From: Nitrococcus mobilis Nb-231
Lineage (GTDB): Bacteria > Pseudomonadota > Gammaproteobacteria > Nitrococcales > Nitrococcaceae
Length of the DNA: 64,000 bases
Direction: 5' to 3'
NCBI RefSeq assembly: GCF_000153205.1
Contig: NZ_CH672427.1
Location: 2,528,241 to 2,592,240 of the forward strand
Position numbers and translations under genes: made by a program. Below the pieces are notes generated by a model. It had not been told where the DNA came from and ran no database searches. It worked only from the letters and a program-made list of their open reading frames with translations. Of this stretch, positions 54,339 to 61,235 are shown one piece after another. Numbering within the stretch: the first letter of the stretch is position 1; each line of letters opens with the position of its first letter.

Positions 54339-55908
54339 ATGGATAATCGAGGACGAAGGTTTCAGCGGCGCCAGCCTGCTGCGGCCCGGCTTGGAGCGGC
54401 TGCGCGACCTCGCGGCCGAGGGCCAAATCCAAGCAGTGCTCATCCACTCGCCGGATCGGCTGAGCAGAAAGTATGCCTATCAGGTTCTGCTGACCGAAGA
54501 GTTCGCCCGCCATGGTGTCGAAGCCATCTTCATCAAGGCGCCGCATTCCGCCACGCCCGAAGATCAGCTCATGCTGCAATTCCAAGGGATGATCGCCGAG
54601 TACGAACGCGCCCAGATTCTCGAACGCTCCCGCCGTGGCAAGCGTCACCGCGCCAAATCGGGCGAGATCTCTGTGCTTGGCGGGGCGCCCTACGGCTATC
54701 GCTACATTCGCAAGATGCCCGAAACGCCGGCGCGTTACGAGATCGATGCCGCCGAGGCGGCAGTCGTGCGGCTGGTGTTTGAGAAATACACCGTCGACGG
54801 CCTGAGCATCGGCGCCATCGCCCGGCTGTTGCGGGAGATGGGCCCTCCGACACGCCGGCGAGTGACCCGTTGGGAGCGTTCGGTCGTGTGGGGGATGTTG
54901 CGCAATCCCGCCTATAAGGGCACCGCCTGCTTCAACAAGACACAGGTCGGGCCGAGGCAAAAGGTGACCAAGCCATTCCGTCTGTCGGGTCGGTCGGTCC
55001 ATGGTGAAAAGACCAGCGCACATGAGCGGCCGCGCGAGGAATGGATCGAAGTGCCGGTCCCCGCCCTTGTCAGCGAGGAAACCTTCGCTTTGGCGGCCGA
55101 GCGCTTGGCCGACAACAAGCGTTTCGCACCGCGCCGGACCATCGAGCCCAGCCTTGTGCAGGGCTTGGTCTCGTGCCGCAAATGCGGCTACGCGCTCTAC
55201 CGCGCGTCGACCCGCACGAGTGCACGCAAAATCCACTATTACCGCTGCCTGGGTTCGGATGGCTGGCGTCATCTCGGCGGATCCGTGTGCGACAGTCGCC
55301 CGATCCGCCAGGACCTGCTCGACCACATCGTGTGGCAGGAGGTGATGCGGCTGATCGCCGATCCGGGGCTCATCAACGCCGAGCTTGACCGCCGCCTGGA
55401 TGCGGCCCGTGCGAGTGAACCGACGAAGAAACGCCAGGACGCTGTCGAACGCGACCTCACGCGCCTGAGCAAAAGCATGGACCGCCTGGTGACCGCCTAC
55501 CAGGAAGACCTCGTGTCTTTGGACGAACTGCGAGGCCGCATGCCCGAACTGCGGGCCCGCAAACAGGGATTGAAATCCGAGCTGCAGGCAATCTTCAGTC
55601 AGGCCGCCGACCGCATGTCGTTCCTGCGTTTGGCCGAAACATTGACCGCTTTCCTCCAGCGACTGCGGGAATCGGCAGAGACTTTGGAAATCAGTGACCG
55701 CCAGAGAATCGTCCGCTTGCTGGTTAAGGAGGTCTTGGTTGATGATGATACTATCACCATCCGCCACTCGATCCCGGCGCAACCGACTACGCCTTCGGCC
55801 AGCACCCAACCGCCACCCTCCAATGGCAATGCGACGATCCCCGAGCAAAGTTACCTTTTGCGTTCAGGGCGTGTTATCGCCGCTGCTGGCCAACATCCTG
55901 CTCGATGA
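54214..55908 (+). CDS. Large serine recombinase
   Basis: The 564-residue protein has the resolvase catalytic domain (IAAIYARVSSDQQKG, catalytic Ser at about residue 10; RPGLERLRD; IHSPDRLSRK; YERAQILERSRRGKRHRA). A recombinase domain follows (GGAPYGYRYIRK, AIARLLREMG, GMLRNPAYKG). Next come a zinc beta-ribbon (CRKCGYALYRAS at about 321, then YYRC) and a coiled-coil region with a C-terminal part about 400-530. Such enzymes integrate or excise elements at short sites. The frame does not stop inside the element; its last dozen codons run past the right inverted end into the disrupted reverse-transcriptase gene, so the tail is host-derived. It is the likely engine of the element. Confidence 0.93.
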   Translation: MKIAAIYARVSSDQQKGANTIASQTAALIEFAREQGFTVPDEWIIEDEGFSGASLLRPGLERLRDLAAEGQIQAVLIHSPDRLSRKYAYQVLLTEEFARHGVEAIFIKAPHSATPEDQLMLQFQGMIAEYERAQILERSRRGKRHRAKSGEISVLGGAPYGYRYIRKMPETPARYEIDAAEAAVVRLVFEKYTVDGLSIGAIARLLREMGPPTRRRVTRWERSVVWGMLRNPAYKGTACFNKTQVGPRQKVTKPFRLSGRSVHGEKTSAHERPREEWIEVPVPALVSEETFALAAERLADNKRFAPRRTIEPSLVQGLVSCRKCGYALYRASTRTSARKIHYYRCLGSDGWRHLGGSVCDSRPIRQDLLDHIVWQEVMRLIADPGLINAELDRRLDAARASEPTKKRQDAVERDLTRLSKSMDRLVTAYQEDLVSLDELRGRMPELRARKQGLKSELQAIFSQAADRMSFLRLAETLTAFLQRLRESAETLEISDRQRIVRLLVKEVLVDDDTITIRHSIPAQPTTPSASTQPPPSNGNATIPEQSYLLRSGRVIAAAGQHPAR

Positions 55909-56548
55909 TCTGGACACCGAACTGCAGACCCGAGGTCACCGCTTCGTGCGGTAGGCCGACGATCTGCTGGTGCTGGTGAAAAGCGAGCGGGCCGGACAGC
56001 GTGTCAAAGCCAGCCTGACTCGATGGCTCGACCAGAAGCTGAAGCTTCCGGTCAACGAGCGCAAGAGCCGTGTGGCTAGGATCAGTGAGGTGGAGTTTCT
56101 CGGATTTACCTTCCGCGGAACCAAACTGCGCTGGTCCGAGGCCGCTCTCACCGACTTCAAACACCGCATCCGCCAACTCACCGGCCGGAGCTAGGGTGTG
56201 TCGATGGGCTATCGGCTGTACAAGCTCGGCGAGTATCTGAGGGGCTGGGCCGGTTATTTCGGCATCTCGCAGTATTACCGTCCGGTGCCCGGCATCGACA
56301 ACTGGATTCGCCGGCGTATCCGCATGTGCTACTGGAAACAGTGGCGCTATGTGCGGACCAAGGTGCGACACCTGTTGGCGTTGGGCACCTACAAGCGTCA
56401 AGCGATCCTCACCGCCATCAGCAGCAAAAGTTACTGGCGGCTGTCCAAGACGCTGGCGACCCACAGCGGGATGAGCAACGACTGGTTGAAGCAACAGGGA
56501 TTGATCAGCTTTCGCGACCTTTGGATGAAGGCGCAAGGCTACCTCTGA
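55871..56548 (+). pseudogene. Group II intron reverse transcriptase, C-terminal part (type 1)
   Basis: After the right end of the recombinase element the frame reads VLSPLLANILLDDLDTELQT (RT4), then RFVR-stop-ADD, where the YADD tyrosine codon is TAG (55952-55954). It continues ERAGQRVKASLTRWLDQKLK, then GRS-stop-GVSMGYRLYK (second TAG at 56192-56194, in place of tryptophan), and a maturase end LKQQGLISFRDLWMKAQGYL. This half belongs to a family whose N-terminal half differs from that at 53044. It is not functional: the active-site codon is a stop. Confidence 0.85.
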
Positions 56549-56622
56549 TCTTCGTGGGCGTCTGTTTCCTGAACCGCCCGGTGCGGACCCGCATGCCGGG
56601 TGGTGTGGGGAGGGCTGATTAA

Positions 56623-57798
56623 GGAACGTCTGAACTATTCGAGCTGAAGTCAAACGCATTCGTCTCTGACGAGAGGAAGGGTAAAAATGCTCGGTTTCCC
56701 GCCGCCGAGTGCTGATTTACGGGGCCGTTTGGCGCCGCTGAACCCCTTTTCGGAGCAAGCAGGCGGAGTTTGCCTGTCAGCTCGTCATCAGTTGCCTCCT
56801 CACCAGATACAGATTCGTCAGGCCGATCAGCGTGAACACCTGGGCGGCGTTCTTGGCAAGCCCCTTGTAGCGCACCTTGGTGTAACCGAATTGGCGCTTG
56901 ATCACCCGGAAAATGTGCTCCACCCGGGCACGGACCGAGGAGCGCTTGCGGTTGGTGCGCTTGTTCGCACCGGTGAGTTTGTGCTTGGAGCTTGCCTTCA
57001 AGGACACGCCCCAGTAGACACCCGCCCGGCGCGCCGCGCGCTTAAGGGTGTTATCGACGTAGCCCTTATCACCAAAGACCGCGCGGTCGTCCTCGCGCAG
57101 CAGGCGCGGCAATTGGCTGATGTCCGAGGCGTTGGCTGCAGTCACCGAAACCGTGTGAGCAAGGCCGCTGTTGACATCGGCCCCCACGTGGATCTTCATG
57201 CCGAAATACCACTGATTGCCCTTCCGCGTCTGGTGCATCTGCGGGTCGCGCCGGCGCGCCTTGTTCTTCGTCGAGGCCGGAGCGTGCACAATCGTGGCAT
57301 CGACCATAGTGCCGCCCTTGAGCAGCGCCCCGCGCTCGGCGAGCACGTCGTGGATTACGTTCATCATCTGGGCAGCCAGGCCGTGGCGCTCCAGCAGGCG
57401 GCGAAACTTCAAAATCGTGGTCTCGTCGGGCAGCGCGTCGTCGATGAGCTCAAGCCCGGCGAAGCGGCGCATCGACTCGATCTCATAGAGCGCATCCTCC
57501 ATCGCCGGGTCGGAGAGCGCGTACCACTGCTGCATGAAATAAATACGCAGCATCGACTCAAGCGGCATCGGCGGGCGGCCACGCCGGCCCGCCTTGGGGT
57601 AGTGCGGCTCAATGAGCGCCACCAGTTTTGCCCAAGGCACCACCTGCTCCATCTCGGCGAGAAACTTCTCCCGGCGCGTGCGCCGCTTCTTGGCCGCAAA
57701 ACTCATCGAAGCAAAGGTGGTTTGTTTCATCGGTTCCGCCTGGGTCGGTGGCAATGCCGCAATTATACTGGCGTGGCCGGGAATAGTTCAGAGTCTCC
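56623..57798 (-). mobile_element. IS5-family insertion sequence, intact
   Basis: The element is 1,176 bp long. Its ends are inverted repeats (left GGAACGTCTGAACTATTC, right reversed GGAGACTCTGAACTATTC) and TTAA is duplicated on both sides (56619-56622 and 57799-57802), matching the YTAR target of IS5. It holds one intact transposase gene. It sits in the domain VI loop of a group II intron. Confidence 0.92.
56777..57730 (-). CDS. IS5-family transposase
   Basis: Start 57730 gives 317 residues opening MKQTTFASMSFAAKKRRTRR, the IS5-group opening; a longer in-frame start at 57754 exists. It contains GRRGRPPMPLESMLRIYFMQ and YGxxD-type MVDATIVHAPASTKNKARRR (first D of the DDE triad). Also present are AVFGDKGYVDNTLKRAARRA (second D) and RARVEHIFRVIKRQFGYTKV (final E). 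All DDE regions are present, so it should be active. Confidence 0.95.
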   Translation of the reverse strand: MKQTTFASMSFAAKKRRTRREKFLAEMEQVVPWAKLVALIEPHYPKAGRRGRPPMPLESMLRIYFMQQWYALSDPAMEDALYEIESMRRFAGLELIDDALPDETTILKFRRLLERHGLAAQMMNVIHDVLAERGALLKGGTMVDATIVHAPASTKNKARRRDPQMHQTRKGNQWYFGMKIHVGADVNSGLAHTVSVTAANASDISQLPRLLREDDRAVFGDKGYVDNTLKRAARRAGVYWGVSLKASSKHKLTGANKRTNRKRSSVRARVEHIFRVIKRQFGYTKVRYKGLAKNAAQVFTLIGLTNLYLVRRQLMTS

Positions 57799-57850
57799 TT
57801 AAATGTCAGCCTTTACCCGATTAGCCTCTACTCTGATAATGTAATTGTCG

Positions 57851-57857
57851 GTTGGGC
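57851..57857 (-). other. Possible attC start of the deaminase-like cassette, truncated
   Basis: Minus-strand GCCCAAC lies 38 bp past the stop of the deaminase-like gene, the place for the attC start. The rest of the site is missing because the intron 3' end (about 57821) follows. This suggests the intron entered or replaced the attC. Confidence 0.4.
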
Positions 57858-57894
57858 TATCAACGTGGCAGTGAAAGAACGAGCGCCCGATGCG

Positions 57895-58656
57895 TCATAT
57901 GGAGTAGCGACGCTGGAGGTTCGGCCGACTTGGATTCGCCGCCGCAATCTTATCGGTCACCGCCATCATAATGCGTCGCTCGTTACTGCGGCACCACTCA
58001 CAGGGAACAGCTGCACTGATTGTGACATCCGCCAATTTCAACGGATCGAGGTATCCGTTCCGGTCAGGGCGACCGTACCAAATTGTCGTCATTCCGGTAA
58101 TGCGCTCGCCGGTCGATGCTGCTAAGTCCAACGCGCGCGGCTCGGCACAGTCGCGTCGACCGAAGGCCGATGCCGTGTCAAGAACCAGGCTATTGGAAAG
58201 TCGATTCTCTTTGGTCGGTGGAACTAATCTGTCGGCAATCGGCGCATTGCCGGAAGCCCCGCGAATCGTCTGAGGGAGCGTCAGTCGTTCGTGTACCCTG
58301 TTCACCTTCGACGCTATTTCATTCCCCTTTAGTTCCTTGCGCGCATCCTCTACTTTCTGGACTTGATCTAGATCCGGATCCTTTAGGCGTTCGAAATGTC
58401 GGATAATCCTCTGGACGTTGTTCAACCGTGATTTACTTAGTTCGAGCGATGCTAATTCGCGTTGCCAGTTCGACTGCGACGCAACCTTCAGAAGCAAAGC
58501 ACCATTTCCGCCGGAAGCTGCTACTGCTACTTGGCCGCCCGAGGTTGCGACTACGCATATCATGTAATTCTGGGGGGCACGATTACCATCGAGCGCCCGC
58601 TTGACTAAGAAGGCGCGCAGGTCACTTTCTATCGTTCGCTTCGGGAATTCATGCAT
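57895..58656 (-). CDS. Deaminase-like protein in an integron cassette
   Basis: ATG 58656, after GGAAGGAGAG, gives 253 residues; an in-frame ATG at 58674 lies in that ribosome site. The N-terminal part has a beta/alpha stretch YMICVVATSGGQVAVAASGG and a helical region (about 60-130). The C-terminal part shows Cys170-Ala-Glu172 (CAEPRALDLAA) and Pro218-Cys219-x-x-Cys222 (AAVPCEWC), the zinc and proton-shuttle signature of cytidine-deaminase fold enzymes. Substrate is unknown: a nucleotide, nucleic acid or toxin-type target are all possible. It has no signal peptide, so it acts in the cytosol unless exported by another system. This is a motif call only; no close relative is named. Confidence 0.55.
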   Translation of the reverse strand: MHEFPKRTIESDLRAFLVKRALDGNRAPQNYMICVVATSGGQVAVAASGGNGALLLKVASQSNWQRELASLELSKSRLNNVQRIIRHFERLKDPDLDQVQKVEDARKELKGNEIASKVNRVHERLTLPQTIRGASGNAPIADRLVPPTKENRLSNSLVLDTASAFGRRDCAEPRALDLAASTGERITGMTTIWYGRPDRNGYLDPLKLADVTISAAVPCEWCRSNERRIMMAVTDKIAAANPSRPNLQRRYSI

Positions 58657-58691
58657 TTGTGTCTCTCCTTCCATATTTCATCGCCATCTCC

Positions 58692-58718
58692 GTTCGGTGG
58701 CGCGAAGCGCCACCGAAC
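58692..58718. repeat. 27-bp palindromic linker after attC
   Basis: GTTCGGTGGCGC and GCGCCACCGAAC flank the centre GAA and pair perfectly. The same unit follows attC 2 (59510-59536, perfect), and attC 3 (63097-63123, one mismatch). Half of it follows attC 4. It overlaps the attC end. Confidence 0.75.
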
Positions 58719-58771
58719 GATAAAGCTCAGCCGCGCCGCTTTTTGGCGTCGGCTGCAGCGCCTTGTTGGGC
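58712..58771 (-). other. attC site 1 (60 bp)
   Basis: Minus reading: GCCCAAC (58771-58765), left arm GCTGCAGCCGAC, right arm GCGGCTGAGC, end GTTCGGT (58718-58712). The left arm has extra unpaired bases, as in attC sites. It encodes the last residues of the upstream nuclease-like gene. The end differs from GTTRRRY at one position. Confidence 0.75.
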
Positions 58772-59284
58772 GCTCTCACCCATATGAATGAGGTCCACAA
58801 AATCGGCCCCTGCGGCAGTGAAGTCACCTCGTTTTTTCAGCGATGAGACTACGTCCACAAGCCTGAGTATTCGTATTCCATGTCCCTTTATCAATGCTAC
58901 TTCATCCTCTGACTTTACATTATTTATAACCAACTCTTTCGACCAGTTACCCCGCCAAAGCTTTTCCATAAGGCTAAGCTTTCTTGGATGTTTGTATTTT
59001 GTCGTGACCCATTCGGCCACTCCTTCTCTTAGTTCTTCGTCTGTTCGTTTGGAACTGTTCGCGGCCTTGCCTCGTCGTTGTGCAGCCTTTGGCACCCTAG
59101 AAATGTAACTCACCGGCCGCATCGATGCCTGCACCTCGATATGACGACACTCGACAGCGTCATCTTCTGTCTGACCTATCGCGAGGAGGTCTATTTCATG
59201 AACGCCTAACTTCATACCTCGGATCGTGAAATAGCCGTTCCGATTTAACCACTCTTCCACAATTTCTTCTGCAAGGAGAGCCAC
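58727..59284 (-). CDS. PD-(D/E)XK nuclease-like cassette protein
   Basis: The 185-residue protein opens with a helix (LLAEEIVEEWLNRNGYFTIR) followed by GVHEIDLLAIG (E30, D32) and a second strand CRHIEVQASM (E50-V-Q52). This acidic-strand pattern matches the restriction-endonuclease-like fold, with Q in place of the usual lysine. No methyltransferase is beside it. The last residues (AQQGAAADAKKRRG) are encoded by attC site 1, which also supplies the TGA stop. A defence role is plausible from fold and context, but unproven. Confidence 0.55.
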   Translation of the reverse strand: MALLAEEIVEEWLNRNGYFTIRGMKLGVHEIDLLAIGQTEDDAVECRHIEVQASMRPVSYISRVPKAAQRRGKAANSSKRTDEELREGVAEWVTTKYKHPRKLSLMEKLWRGNWSKELVINNVKSEDEVALIKGHGIRILRLVDVVSSLKKRGDFTAAGADFVDLIHMGESAQQGAAADAKKRRG

Positions 59285-59294
59285 GGCAAATTAC

Positions 59295-59516
59295 GCCTAA
59301 CGGAGTTGGCGATGAGCGGTCCCCATGCGTCGGGGCTCAATGCCCCGGCGCATGGGGGGCTCGATCGCCAGTTCGGCGGCGCTTCGCGCCGGCACTGAAT
59401 CGAACGAAGGGAGCGCGAGATTAGGTATCAAGCCCGTCCCTCCGCTTGTTGAGTGCCCCGGCCAGCCTTGGTGCCTAATCTCGCGCTTTCCGCGCTCATC
59501 GCCAACTCCGTTCGGT
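59295..59516 (-). repeat. Giant-hairpin cassette unit, copy 1 (222 bp)
   Basis: Read on minus it opens ACCGAAC (59516-59510) and closes GTTAGGC (59301-59295), a consensus attC end. The outer arms GGAGTTGGCGATGAGCG / CGCTCATCGCCAACTCC pair, as do inner arms GCGCGAGATTAGG / CCTAATCTCGCGC and two smaller stems (CCCCATGCG.. and CGGCGGCGC..). Copies 2 and 3 are at 62882 and 63779. A frame of about 80 codons inside is conserved between copies (PNLALPSFDSVPAR, EPPMRRGIEPRRMGTAHRQL), but repeat DNA alone would cause that. Confidence 0.75.
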
Positions 59517-59529
59517 GGCGCTTCGCGCC

Positions 59530-59589
59530 ACCGAACGCTCAAGCTCAGCCGCGGCGCAGCGCGCCGTCGGCTGCAGCGCTTTGTTGGGC
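59530..59589 (-). other. attC site 2 (60 bp)
   Basis: Minus reading: GCCCAAC (59589-59583), arms GCTGCAGCCGAC and GCGGCTGAGC, end GTTCGGT (59536-59530). It is nearly the same as attC 1 apart from the central loop. It encodes the tail of the TIR protein. Confidence 0.8.
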
Positions 59590-60354
59590 TGCTGCGCCTC
59601 TCTCGAATCGGACCGGAACATCTATACCCCGCTTGTCGCTCTTGATCCCTTGTATGCTCCCGTCGTCCTGGAGTGTCATCCGAAACGCGTCGAGGTGATA
59701 CCCGACAGCAGCGCCACGCTCCAGGAACCGGTACCCGCGTCCGATAAGGTCGACCTTGTCGGAACGGACGGAGACGACAATTTCCTGCTCGACGATGGTC
59801 GTCGTACCGGCCTTTGAATACTGGATGATCATACGCCCTTGCTCAGGCCGTGACGGCGAGACCTCCAGCCGAGCAAGACGATGCTGGCCTCTCCACTGCC
59901 ACTGCCCATTCCATCTTCCGATGAGCCAGTTATCCTTGGACCTAGCCGCAACATCTGAAACGCCCAACCGGTCGGCCAGCTTCGAGAAAGCGAGAGCATA
60001 GCCAGACTCGTTTCGGAAATCGGCATAGAGCTTGTCAGTCAGAAACCCCGGCATCTGGCAATCCGCCAAGAGCAACGGGAGCACCTTGACTTTCTTGCTC
60101 TCAATCTCATTCGAGAGCGCCATTCGCAATTCCCGTTGAACCCATTCCGAACCCACGGAGTTGGGTGACAGAACAACTCCCAAGTAGTCCGATCCAAGGA
60201 TGCCCTCTTCAACCTTGGACAGAAGGGAATCGCCAAGCTTGATCTCGGCCTCATCGAGCCAGACTGTGACGCCTGCAAGGGAGAGGTCTTCGGCAAGCCG
60301 CCGCACGAACGCCTTGTCCTGGACGTTGTGGCTCAGGAATATCGATTCGGGCAT
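59545..60354 (-). CDS. TIR-domain protein in an integron cassette
   Basis: ATG 60354 has a good site (GGGAGGA). The first ~130 residues form a TIR domain: IFLSHNVQDKAFVRRLAEDL, VTVWLDEAEIKLGDSLLSKV, GVVLSPNSVGSEWVQREL, with Glu75 at the position of the catalytic NADase glutamate. The last ~120 residues (WNGQWQWRGQHRLARLEV through SVRSDKVDLIGRGYRFLERG) are predicted beta-rich, of unknown type. Bacterial TIR proteins often cut NAD in phage defence, with a sensor domain on the same or a partner chain, but no partner is visible. The tail AAQQSAAADGALRRG and stop are encoded by attC 2. Confidence 0.85.
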   Translation of the reverse strand: MPESIFLSHNVQDKAFVRRLAEDLSLAGVTVWLDEAEIKLGDSLLSKVEEGILGSDYLGVVLSPNSVGSEWVQRELRMALSNEIESKKVKVLPLLLADCQMPGFLTDKLYADFRNESGYALAFSKLADRLGVSDVAARSKDNWLIGRWNGQWQWRGQHRLARLEVSPSRPEQGRMIIQYSKAGTTTIVEQEIVVSVRSDKVDLIGRGYRFLERGAAVGYHLDAFRMTLQDDGSIQGIKSDKRGIDVPVRFERGAAAQQSAAADGALRRG

Positions 60355-60378
60355 GTCCTCCCACCGTTCATTCTGTCA

Positions 60379-60513
60379 GCCCAACGGATCGGCGTTCAGC
60401 GGCCAGCAACAGCGCTGACCGGAATCGATCCTGCCAACCCAGTATGCCGCCAGCCGGCAATCAAGGCCAGTTGAGAAGAGCTGTTACTGGTCCGCTGCAA
60501 CGCCTTGTTGGGC
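60379..60513 (-). other. attC site 5 (135 bp, best consensus)
   Basis: Minus reading: GCCCAAC (60513-60507) and GTTGGGC (60385-60379), both exact RYYYAAC/GTTRRRY. The arms GTTGCAGCGGACCAGTAACA and GCTGTTGCTGGCCGCTGAAC pair with unpaired bases in the left arm. The length is like the VCR repeats of vibrio integrons. It follows the truncated secreted-protein cassette and precedes the TIR gene. Confidence 0.9.
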
Positions 60514-60521
60514 GACAGGCG

Positions 60522-61235
60522 CTACGGCAACGTGCTCTCTTCCAGGAGCTTCGTGGCAACCTCTTGGAGCCGGATGCTGGGGCCGTTCGGTGCACTAACC
60601 GAGAAGTCAAGAGTCCGCTCTTCGCGAACAAGGCCCACGCCGCGCGCATACCAAGCGTTGACGACGATTGATCCGCCTGTGACGGGAGCGCCGTTCAGGT
60701 ATCCGGACACAGACCCAGTGGTCTCTGTGACGATGCAGTCCGGGAAGAGGCCGAGGGGAGATTCTGTCTTCGAGGGCGACTGCGACGAAAGCCGCGTCGT
60801 CAGGCGAAGCGAACTCTGCAATCCCTCCACGTTGGGACCCGGAACGGTTCGGAGCAACAGCGGCTGCGCTGGAGAGAGGGTCTGCACGCCTCGCCGCGGC
60901 AGCTCGATCGCGACAACAGAAATCGCATCCGGTCCGACGCGGACATGGATGACGGACTCGACGCGCACCTGGCCCATGGTGGCGTTCTGCTCGTTCACGA
61001 CTCGACTTACGGCAACGCTTCCGTGTTCTGACGGGCCTCGCACCTTCTCAGCGACCTCGCTGCGCTTCTCGGACTTGCGGGATTCGGGTCCGGCGGTGAG
61101 CGTGGATTGCTTCACGGTCGAATAGCGCCACGTTCGGCCCGTTTCGCTGGGGAAGTACGCGGCAAGATCACTCGCAGAGCTCGCGGGGGCCACAAGCGTC
61201 ACCGCGAGTAATCCCCTCCCTGTCAGGATAGATGT
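60522..61235 (-). pseudogene. Secreted protein cassette, 5' end lost to intron insertion
   Basis: The frame is open from the intron border at 61235. It starts near LLAVTLVAPASSASDLAAYF, the end of what looks like a signal peptide, then runs about 230 residues (SETGRTWRYSTVKQSTLTAG, ATMGQVRVESVIHVRVGPDA, NAWYARGVGLVREERTLDFS). The remaining part has beta-strand character and no motif I recognise. The start codon and the first signal residues are missing where the type 2 intron (61236) begins, so the gene is probably silent. Confidence 0.6.

Larger units (their letters stand above)
53634..55870 (+). mobile_element. Compact serine-recombinase element with 23-bp inverted ends
   Basis: The ends at 53634-53656 and 55848-55870 are inverted repeats matching at 22 of 23 positions (outer part GCCCTGAACGCAAA). 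Between them are three same-strand genes: a ribbon-helix-helix-type protein, a small protein and a large serine recombinase. The element splits a reverse-transcriptase reading frame at the GTPQGG motif. Terminal inverted repeats are unusual for large serine recombinases, which normally act on short att sites. I do not recognise a named family. Confidence 0.75.
56549..57821 (+). mobile_element. Group II intron 3' end, domains V-VI, split by IS5
   Basis: After the maturase stop the sequence GAACCGCCCGGTGCGGACCC then GCATGCCGGGTGGT is a domain V hairpin. Domain VI begins GGGCTGATTAA (56613-56622), is interrupted by IS5, and resumes TTAAATGTCAGCC. With the IS removed, GGCTGA pairs with TCAGCC around a loop holding the TTAA target. 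The intron would end at about 57821 (TTTACCCGAT). The bases beyond are the flanking exon. Confidence 0.75.

Noticed and set aside
54130..55848. 572-codon open frame on the minus strand
   Set aside because: It is the antisense shadow of the serine recombinase. The plus-strand frame has catalytic Ser, zinc ribbon and domain order; this one has no motif.
55952..56194. Stop-codon recoding (TAG as a sense codon) in the intron RT
   Set aside because: Only this broken gene shows it. Neighbouring intact genes give no sign of in-frame TAG, and the gene lacks its front half.
59297..59542. About 80-codon frames in the giant-hairpin units, with conserved MRRGIEPRRMGTAH
   Set aside because: Their conservation follows from near-identical DNA, they lack ribosome sites, and their start positions differ between copies. 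Kept as repeat DNA, not as genes.
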